Of a stretch of DNA of 64,000 nt, positions 56,731-64,000 are shown one piece after another; within the stretch, counting starts at the first letter, position 1, and each line of letters starts with the position of its first letter. This DNA comes from Pictodentalium vernedei (Eukaryota; Mollusca; Scaphopoda; Dentaliida; Dentaliidae), in contig JAUFNR010000011.1 of assembly GCA_031216915.1 (NCBI GenBank), positions 186,001 through 250,000 on the forward strand, given 5' to 3'. Under the pieces are notes generated by a model that was not told the DNA's origin, ran no database searches, and saw only the letters and a program-made list of their open reading frames with translations. The translations under genes and the position numbers were made by a program.

Positions 56731-56986
56731 TACGAACTGTAGACTGTGCTAAAGGTTTTCAGTCCTGAGCAGCCGTCACGGTTGACTGATTGCAAAGGGG
56801 ACATTCTTATGATAATCTCATCTAGATATGACCTCAAACCTGCATATGAAATTTTGTATTGATCGGACATGAACTACGTGGTGTAGCTTGTGCTAAAGAT
56901 TATGTGAACACACTAACAGACTCACACAGACTTCCACACACGTGATGGCAATATCTTATCTTCACTTTGTCAAGTTAAGCTAAAAA

Positions 56987-57300
56987 TACTTACGTTTGGG
57001 GAAGGACCTGATAACAGTAAGGTGTGAAGGTTGAGAACCGCCGGATTAGCCAGGATTGCTGTGCAGATTGTAGGTTTTAAAACAGGTAGTCCATTCACTC
57101 AGGCAAATGATACAGAGTGTCGAGGGGTCTGAGTAGTTTGACTCATGATCTCTAAGGAGACAGAGGGCAACCAGAATAATTTTGAGGGTTGACTGTTTGA
57201 TTTTTTGAAGCATCTGAAGCATTAACAGAGTCGGAGAGAAGGCATAGATGATGACTCCCTTCCATAAAATGGACAGAGTGTCAAGCACAACAAATGATTA
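56987..57300 (-). pseudogene. DIRS copy 3, pol linker fragment
   Basis: The minus-strand frame gives LDTLSILWKGVIIYAFSPTL, KIKQSTLKIILVALCLLRDH and then a TLLLSGPSPNV-like stretch, matching the VDALSLDWTGWIAMPF to CLLSGPVSDVEVF segment of DIRS element 1. The next residues of that alignment (WKSNRLHF) are found at 50900, on the other side of the family B insertion, so the two pieces were once contiguous. Confidence 0.7.
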
Positions 57301-57547
57301 TCACGGCTTGACTTCTAGGACTAACAATTTTCATAAACAAATTTTGGGAATAAGAAAACAAAATGCTAAATTGTGAAGAAAATGAGACCTGAATTGAATA
57401 TTTTTTAATCAGAACTCATTAATATGAACTCTAGTTAGTTCCAGAGAGAAAGGAAACTTATTTTCAGAACCAACTAAGCAACCTGAACACTAAATGACTA
57501 TAAACCTCAAAATATTGGGGTATAGCCAAAGATGCTGAATGTGACAA

Positions 57548-58555
57548 CAAATGGAAATTTCAAGTGATTTCTGTATTTATCATTCCTACAACTGACCCAG
57601 ACATGCTGGCACTCTATTCGTCAGAATTTTGGTCAAACACTTAATTTTGAACCCCTCACACCCCAAAAATTAAGCCAAATCAATAAAACTAGAGTTCTGT
57701 ACAATCCTCCAAAGATGGTTTCTATGTATGCACAGAGCCAAGGAAGTGTCCTCAATTCTGCCAAGAACCATTCTTTTGTGATGTCTGCAGAGTGTAATAG
57801 TTCTAATACAGTGAGGGGTGAGTGAATAACTCACCGGATGGCGCTTCCTGTCTGGGCCAGTGATAGGGATGATAAATAAAGAAATTATTTGAATTTTCCA
57901 TTATTTATCCACTATTAACACTGACCCAGACATGCTGAATAGATAATAGGATGGAGGGCTAAAACAGGACTGAAAGGAAAAAAACAATAAAAAGCAGGCT
58001 GTTGCTTACTCCAAACAGTAGGAATCCTTAACCCTTTACTTAACACGAAAAGCAGATGACACTTGCAAATAAAATTCTTGAATAACTAATTTTTTTCATT
58101 TTTGCGTCAAAAATATAGCTTATGACCCCCTCATTAATAAGCTATCTCATTACAACGAGCTTGTTGAGATCTTTCAAATGAGGGGTCATAAGCTATGTTT
58201 TTGAGACAAAAAGTGAAAAAAATAATGAAAATTGGATGGTGATTTTGGGGAATTGTGCTGGCTGGTTTTGGCGGTTATGTTGGGTAAAGGGTTAAACAGC
58301 CTGTTAAGGATAAAATAGAATTTATTTACATCCAAGATTGATAAATATCATTGTTGGATGCAATACGTATAGGGATACAAGAATCCCTACTGGAGTAAGA
58401 CTGGTTACCTCTTCTAAGACCGTAGCATATCCCAAATGCTATAATTTATTTTAAGGGGGCCAAAATATAAATGCATCAAGAGGTAACGTAAGACGATTTA
58501 TATCTAGATTATGAATCTAAGTTATTAAATGGAATGAGCTCATGACTTCTAAAAT
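57548..58555 (-). mobile_element. DIRS copy 4, recombinase-side end
   Basis: 57548-57605 and about 57872-57935 are inverted copies (GGAAATTTCAAGT, CAGACATGCTG), as in elements 1 and 2. Inside follows CTGAATAGATAATAGGATGG. 58430-58555 matches DIRS copy 3 at 49835-49935 (AACGTAA, GGAATGAGCTCATGACTT). No recombinase frame is recognisable before the family B insertion at 58556. A piggyBac-type MITE lies at 58032-58291. Confidence 0.6.
58032..58291. mobile_element. piggyBac-type MITE, copy 2
   Basis: A 260-bp element between TTAA sites (58028-58031 and 58292-58295) with ends CCCTTTACTTAAC and GTTGGGTAAAGGG. It shares GAAAAGCAGA, GACACTTGCAAA and the GTCATAAGCTATGTTTTTGA central hairpin with copy 1, but in opposite orientation. 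Inserted in DIRS copy 4. Confidence 0.85.
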
Positions 58556-58879
58556 GAAAGTGTCAATGACACTGTAGCTTAACTTGTGTGTTGTGTTTGA
58601 TGAAAAGGATAATGTTCAATGTTTATGAAAGGATTATGAAATAAGACAAGAATTGTGATAATTGGGAATATGTTCATTTCTGTTCCCTGTATGCTATGTT
58701 TATGATAAAAATAATATGAGGTGTACACTGTACTAAAGAGCTGAGGGGTGGGTTAATATGACCTCACAGTTAATGTATGTGGCCCTCACAGTTAACATAT
58801 ATCAACAAAAGTTACCAAGTTACACTGAAATTATTCCAAAACGAGTCATCCTATCAAGTTACATTGAATCCCTTCATAA

Positions 58880-58966
58880 ATATATATATATATATATATA
58901 TATAGCTGTAATTAACAGTAATGGGTCTCATACTCGATTTTGAAGCCAAATATATATATATATATA
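58880..58966. repeat. (AT)n microsatellite split by a Tc1-derived insert
   Basis: About 22 bases of TA repeat, then a 45-base stretch identical to 56434-56478 of the Tc1-like element, then about 18 bases of TA repeat. Confidence 0.85.
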
Positions 58967-59399
58967 TCAAAATGGGACGTTCTCATCTAGACATTATATG
59001 AAGTCAACCTACCAAGTTACAATGAAATCCCTTAATAAATATGACCTGTAGACTGTGCTAAAGGTTTTCGGGCTTTGGGCACCTGAAGCCATAACAGTGA
59101 TCCTACAAAGTTACAATGAAATCCCTTCATAAATATGACCTGTAGACTGTGCTCACAGTTTTCGGGCACTTGTAGCCATCACAGCTGACCAATCACGACC
59201 AAAAGGGGATGTCATCATCTAGGCGTTATATGGAGTCAACCTAATAGGTTACAATGAAATTCTTCCATAAATATGACCTTTTACCTATGCTAAAGGTTTT
59301 TGGGCTCGGGCACCCATCAAGGCTGAATGATCGCGATCAAAATGGGACATTCTCATACAGACATTATATGAAGTCAATCTACCAAGTTACAATGAAATC

Positions 59400-61550
59400 C
59401 CTTCATAAATATGACCTGTAGACTGTGCTAAAGGTTTTCGGGCTTCGGGCTTGGGCAGCCATCATGGTTGAATGATCGCAACCAAAGGGGACAATCTCAT
59501 CTGGGCATCATCTGGACTGATCCTGAGAAGTTACAATGAAATCCTTTCATAAATATGACCTGTGGACTGTGCTCAAGGTTTTTGGGCTTCGGGCACCTGT
59601 AGCCATCACAGTTGACCAATCACGACCAAAAGGGGATGTCATCATCTAGGCATTATATGGAGTCAACCTAACAGGTTACAATGAAATCCTTCTATAAAAA
59701 TAACCTTTTGCCTATGCTAAACGTTTTTGGGCTTGGGCACCCATCAAGGCTGAATGATCATGACCAAAATGGGACGTTCTCATCTAGACATTATTTGGAG
59801 TCATCCTACCAAGTTACAATGAAATCCCTTCATAAATATGACCTGTAGACTGTGCTAAAGGTTTTTGGGCTTCGGGCACCTTTAGCCGTCAAAGTTGCCC
59901 AATCATGTGCAAAAGGGGACGTTCTCATCTAGACATTATAGGAAGTCAACCTACAAAGTTACAATGAAATCCCTTCATAAATATGACCTGTAGACTGTGC
60001 TTTAGGTTTTCGGGCTTCGGGCTCGGGCAGCCATAATGGTTGAATGATCACAACCAAAGGGGACAATCTCATTTGGGCATCATCTGGAGTGATCCTACGC
60101 AGTTATAATGAAATACCTTCATAAATATGACCTGTAGACTGTGCTCAAGGTTTTTGGGCTTCGGGCACTTGTAGCCATCACAGCTGACCAATCAAGACAA
60201 AAAGGGGATGTCATCATCTAGGCATTATATGGAGTCAACCTAATAGGTTACAATGAAATCCTTCAATAAATATGACCTTTTACCTATGCTAAAGGTTTTT
60301 GGGCTCGGGCACCCATACAGGCTGAATGATCGCGATCAAATTGGGACATTTTCATCTAGACATTATTTGGAGTCATCCTAACAAGTTATATTGAAATCCC
60401 CTCATAAATATGACCTCTAGACTGTGCTAAAGGTTTTCGGGCTTCGGGCACCTTTAGCCGCCACAGTTGCCCAATCATGTCCAAAAGGGGACGTTCTCAT
60501 CTAGACATTATATGAAGTTAACCTACCAAGTTACAATGAAATCCCTTAATAAATATGACCTGTAGACTGTGCTAAAGGTTTTGGGGCTTTGGGCTCTGGC
60601 AGCCATCATGGTTGAATGATCGCAACCAAAAGGGGACATTCTCATCTAGGCATCATCTGGAGTGATCCTACAAAGTTACAATGAAATCCCTTCATAAATA
60701 TCACGACCAAAAGGGGATGTCATCATCTAGGCATTGTATGGAGTCAAACTTATGGGTAACAATGAAGTCCTTCCATAAATATGACCAATAGACTATGCTA
60801 AAGGTTTTGGGGTTTTGGGTTCGGGCAGCCATCAAGGCTGAATGATCGCGACCAAAAGGGGACGTTCTCATCTAGACATTATTTGGAGTCATCCTACCAA
60901 GGTACAATGAAATCCCTTCATAAATATGACCTGTAGACTGTGCTAAAGGTTTTCGGGCTTCGGGCTCGGGCAGCCATCATGGTTGAATGATCGCAACCAT
61001 AGGGGACAATCTCATCTGGGCATCATCTGGAGTGATCCTAAGAAGCTACAATGAAATCCCTTCATAAATATGACCTATAGACTGTGCTAAAGGTTTTCGG
61101 GCTTTGGGCTCGGGCAGCCATCATGGTTGAATGATCGCAACCATAGGGGACAATCTCATCTGGGCACCATCTGGAGTGATCCTAAGAAGTTACAATGAAA
61201 TCCCTTCATAAATATGACCTGTGGACTGTGCTCAAGGTTTTCGGGCTTCGGGCACTTGTAGCCATCACAAGTGACCAATCACGACCAAAAGGGGATGTCA
61301 TCATCTAGGCATTATATGGAGTCAACCTAACAGGTTACAATGAAATCCTTCCATAAATATGACCTTTTGCCTATGCTAAAGGTTTTTGGGCTCGGGCACC
61401 CATTAAGGCTGCATGATCGAGATCAAAATGGGACATTCTCATCTAGACATTATTTGGAGTCATCCTACCAAATTACAATGAAATCCCTTCATAAATATGA
61501 CCTCTAGACTATGCTAAAGGTTTTCAGGCTTCGGGCCCCTGTAGCTGTCA
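59400..61550. repeat. Four-monomer higher-order repeat in family B array
   Basis: Monomers follow a fixed order of variants: GGCAGCCATCATGGTTGAATG; then TAGCCATCACAGTTGACC; then CCTTTTGCCTATGCTAAA with CACCCATCAAGGCTGAATGA; then CTTTAGCCG with GTTGCCCAATCATGT. First-type monomers start near 59415, 59990 and 60560, giving a period near 575 bp. Later copies lose some steps. Confidence 0.65.
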
Positions 61551-62112
61551 CAGTTGCCCAATCAAGTCCAAAAGGGCACTTTCTCATCTGGACATTGTAT
61601 GAAGTCAACCCATCAAGTTACAATGAAATTCATCAATAAATATGACCTGTGGACTGTGCTAAAGGTTTTCGGGTTTTGGGCTCGTGCAGTCGTCACAGTT
61701 GGCAGATCATGCCCAAATGGGGAAATTCTCTTCTAGACATCATAAGGAGTCATCCTACCAAGTTACAATGAAATCCCTCCACATTAAACATGACCTGCAG
61801 TCTGTGCTAAAAGTTTTTGGGTTTCGGGCTTGGGCAGCCATCACGGTTGACAGATCAAGTCCAAAAGGGGACGTTCTCATCTAGGCATTATACAGAGGCA
61901 TCCTACCAAGTTACAATGAAATCCCTTCATAAATACGACCTGTAGACTGTGCTAATGGTTTTCGGGTTTTGGGCTCGGGCAGCCATACCAGTTGCCCGAT
62001 TGCGACCAAAAGGGGACGTTCTCATCTAGATATGACCCCAAACCTGCATATGAAATTTCGTGATGATCAGACACGAACTGCGGGGTGTAGCCCGTGCTAA
62101 AGGAAAATGTGA

Positions 62113-62200
62113 ACAGACGTCACAGACGTCACAGACTCACAGACTAACAGACTCACAGACTAACAGACTCACAGACTAACAGACTCACAGACTAACAGAC
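62113..62200. repeat. ACAGACTAACAGACTC simple repeat
   Basis: About five 16-bp units directly upstream of the family B 3' hairpin, the same position where GGACGGAC-type repeats sit in families A, C, D, E and G. Confidence 0.8.
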
Positions 62201-62253
62201 TTCCGCACGCGTGACGGCAATAGCTTATCTTGACTATGTCAAGTTAAGCTAAC

Positions 62254-63040
62254 TATACTGAGTCAAAAAAGAAAGTATAATAAACTTTGAGGAGCGACTT
62301 TTTAGTATTATCAACTTGAATCCCAAACAAATTATTGTAAATTCATATTTCGGGTCTAGCTGTATGAATTTGCATAATTTCATGTTCTCACTGTTGCCAA
62401 AAAGTGGTGGCCAGGGAAGAAATTTGATGCTCTGCTCCTCAGGAAAGTCACGGCAAATATGTGCCATGTGACATTGGGCATTGTGTTGCTGGAATAACTG
62501 CAATCTGACGTTAGCGTTGAACAACGGGACAACAATAGCATTAAGAATTTCATCCTTACATCGCTGTCCATTCAGATTACCATCGATGAAGATCAACTGC
62601 GTTCGATGGTGCAAGGAAATTCCTCCCCAAACCATTACACTGCACCCGCTAAAACGGTCGCATTCCCACATGTGAGCATCAGAAAACCGCCGTTCTTGTC
62701 AACGATATACTCTTGCCCTACCATCAGCGCACCGTAGACAAAATTATGATTCATCACTAAAAAGAACTGTGCTCCAATGCTGCAGAGTCCATCGAACATG
62801 CTGTTGTACCCATTCCGACGGTACGATGACATTGGGTAAGGATTGGTCAATGGTATGGACGCCTACTTCAGACACCGTGTTCAGCGAGTCTGTTGCAGAC
62901 AGTTTGTGCACTGATTCAATTTTTAGTTCTACCAGGAGTAATTGCTGCTGTCCTCATCGCTGGAAGGAAGCCATCCCGCAAGTGAGACACCCTGATGTGT
63001 CGGTCTTGTGCAGGGGTCGTAACTCTTGGTCAACCTAACG
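62254..63040 (-). pseudogene. Tc1-like transposase fragment, degenerate
   Basis: The minus-strand reading from 63040 gives SHLRDGFLPAMRTAAITPG, ISAQTVCNRLAEHGV (HTH), VLFSDES followed by a stop, RFSDAHMWECDRFSGCSVMV, WGGISLHHRTQLIFIDGNLN and LQLFQQHNAQCHMAHICRDF. FSDES retains the first catalytic Asp; the second (usually D-N-A-R-P-H) reads H-N-A-Q-C-H. In-frame TAA (near 62745) and TGA (near 62697) are present. The 3' part after FLPWPPLF is lost. Left end motif TACTGAGTCAAAAAAG at 62256 abuts the family B hairpin; the right terminus is absent. Confidence 0.8.
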
Positions 63041-64000
63041 TGGTCGGTCGGCAGTAGATGCAGTGGTTCAAAACCTTCCAATGAGAAGGTTATGATGATG
63101 ATGGTGATATAGGGACAGTGGCAACCAGATTCGCCACCATGCTTCAGGTGTGGTCATCTACTGGGTGTACGTGGCGGGAATGGGCGTGTTAGCTTTCCCA
63201 TTAGTGAGGGGGGGGGGGGCATCGTGGTGTGTGTGTGACGGCTCCCCAATTCGGAAGACCTGCATGGGCAGGGTTAGGGGTTAATTGTTGGTGAAAGCCT
63301 CCGTATAGTAGCACGTCTAGTTTGGTTACAGCGGGTTGGGTACCCGTGGGTGTTGTACTCATGGAATGGCATGGCAGAGCTGCCATTAATGCCGATTCGG
63401 GTACACCCTTGATGGGGTAGGGTGAGGGGTCAGATTGTAATAATTGTGCCTCATGGCCCTCAAAGTATGGGTTCATACTGAGGAAGATAATAGTTTGTAG
63501 AACACTGGTGGTGACGGTGTGCGATTTTTATGGGAACAACATACTGGTGGGGTGGTGTCGTATGGGTTTGGTCTGTGCTCCTTCAAGGGAGCTTGTTATT
63601 GGTAGTACCTTTCAGGTAAAGTAGATATGCATTTGTAAGGTTAGTACTCTTTTGAATAATGTGGTGGGCCCTGAAAAGGGCCGTTTGTTGGTGTAGAATG
63701 GTTCTACGCCCATGCGTCGTGCTTTTCTGTGTTTGTAGGCTCAGTGGTTGGTTTGGTCTCGTCCTGCAATAGCTGTTTTGCTACCATGAGTGAGATTTTG
63801 GCAGCCATGTCAGCGATACGCTGGTCATCCAAAGCTGGAGCAGCCAGGTCAGATGGGGGCTTGGCTGCCCACTGGTCAATATGGTGGATAATGGCCTCTC
63901 TGACGCTCTGGGTATGTGTGGTAGCCAATTCCCGGAGTTGCTGGTCCGGAGTTGCTGGTCAAGTCCAAACTGGTCAGGGATCCCAGTAGTGAAGGGTGGA
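63041..64000. other. Unassigned; possible minus-strand coding end
   Basis: GC-richer than the arrays. A minus-strand frame at 63928-63704 reads HTQSVREAIIHHIDQWAAKP, ALDDQRIADMAAKISLMVAK and QLLQDETKPTTEPTNTEKHD, an Ala/Asp-rich helical stretch that could be a retroelement gag/ORF1 or host protein piece; nothing is recognised. A 13-base G run lies at 63208-63220. The region continues past the window edge. Confidence 0.3.

Larger units (their letters stand above)
50923..56985 (+). mobile_element. Hairpin element family B, copy ii (composite with D core)
   Basis: Starts GAAAGTGTCATTGACACTG at 50923; 5' motif AGCTAAACTTGAC (50943-50955) pairs at 12 of 13 positions with GTCAAGTTAAGCT (56969-56981) of the terminal hairpin. 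After a 5' region shared with copy iii, it contains a family D core ending in a D-type hairpin at 54516, then the B array (54517-56985). It hosts SINE 3 (51526-51896), family A copy iii (51954-53920) and a Tc1-like element (55167-56730). No ORF of its own. Confidence 0.65.
58556..62252 (+). mobile_element. Hairpin element family B, copy iii, complete
   Basis: Starts GAAAGTGTCAATGACACTG; 5' motif AGCTTAACTTG (58576-58586) is the exact reverse complement of CAAGTTAAGCT (62240-62250) in the terminal hairpin (62221-62251). Between them is a ~200-bp 5' region, an (AT)n stretch (58880-58966), and an array of about 20 monomers of ~145 bp. Simple ACAGACTAACAGACTC repeats (62113-62200) precede the hairpin. 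No ORF is supported. Confidence 0.75.

Noticed and set aside
4915-62252. Calling the hairpin elements proven Helitrons
   Set aside because: No Rep/helicase is encoded here and the exact terminal bases are ambiguous in A/T runs, so the class remains an inference from end structure and lack of target duplications.
1-64000. Bacterial or viral origin of the window
   Set aside because: Spliced exons, APE-type LINE, SINEs, DIRS elements and piggyBac/hAT/Tc1 transposons all indicate animal nuclear DNA.

Overview
This window is repeat-dominated eukaryotic nuclear DNA, most likely from a mollusc and probably a bivalve. It has GT-AG splice signals, YADD/YLDD reverse transcriptases, DIRS tyrosine-recombinase retrotransposons, Tc1-like transposons, tRNA-derived SINEs, and many tandem-core elements ending in a 3' hairpin, preceded in many copies by GGAC/GACA-type simple repeats, like the Pearl elements described from bivalves. 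No operon, Shine-Dalgarno or prokaryotic signal is seen. Species cannot be read from the sequence alone.

Layout: (1) 415-4850, minus strand: a broken, intronless coding region ending in a FEN1/XPG-like nuclease domain. (2) 4915-7288: a hairpin element (family E) with a ~165-bp tandem core. (3) 7290-15008: DIRS element 1, minus strand, with ~260-bp inverted ends; it carries SINE 1 and a family F hairpin element. (4) 15945-18042: a family B array holding a hAT-type MITE, followed by a piggyBac-type MITE and a fold-back. (5) 19747-20515: an unrecognised ORF. (6) 20985-26154: DIRS element 2, which has lost RNase H; then SINE 2. (7) 27230-31000: hairpin families G and H. (8) 31180-32152: two exons of a J-domain (DnaJ) protein, minus strand, the best evidence for a live host gene. 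(9) 32600-38930: a family A array holding a LINE, itself split by a family D element. (10) 38933-43345: hairpin families C, I and H and two large fold-backs. (11) 43968-57300: DIRS copy 3, split by a 5.4-kb family A insertion and a 6.1-kb family B/D insertion that hosts SINE 3, another A element and a 1.56-kb Tc1-like element. (12) 57548-62252: DIRS copy 4 end with a piggyBac-type MITE and a 3.7-kb family B element. (13) 62254-63040: a dead Tc1-like fragment, then unassigned DNA.

The unifying system is the hairpin elements. At least nine families, most with unrelated cores, share one plan: a short 5' motif, usually a tandem core, and a 3' hairpin of which one arm is the reverse complement of that copy's own 5' motif. 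Where the host reading frame or a sister copy gives the empty site, the insertion shows no target duplication longer than about 3 bases. This fits non-autonomous rolling-circle (Helentron/HINE or Pearl-like) elements. No Rep/helicase gene is present here, so the class is an inference. All hairpin elements point to the + strand, while all retroelements and both host-like coding regions are on the minus strand.
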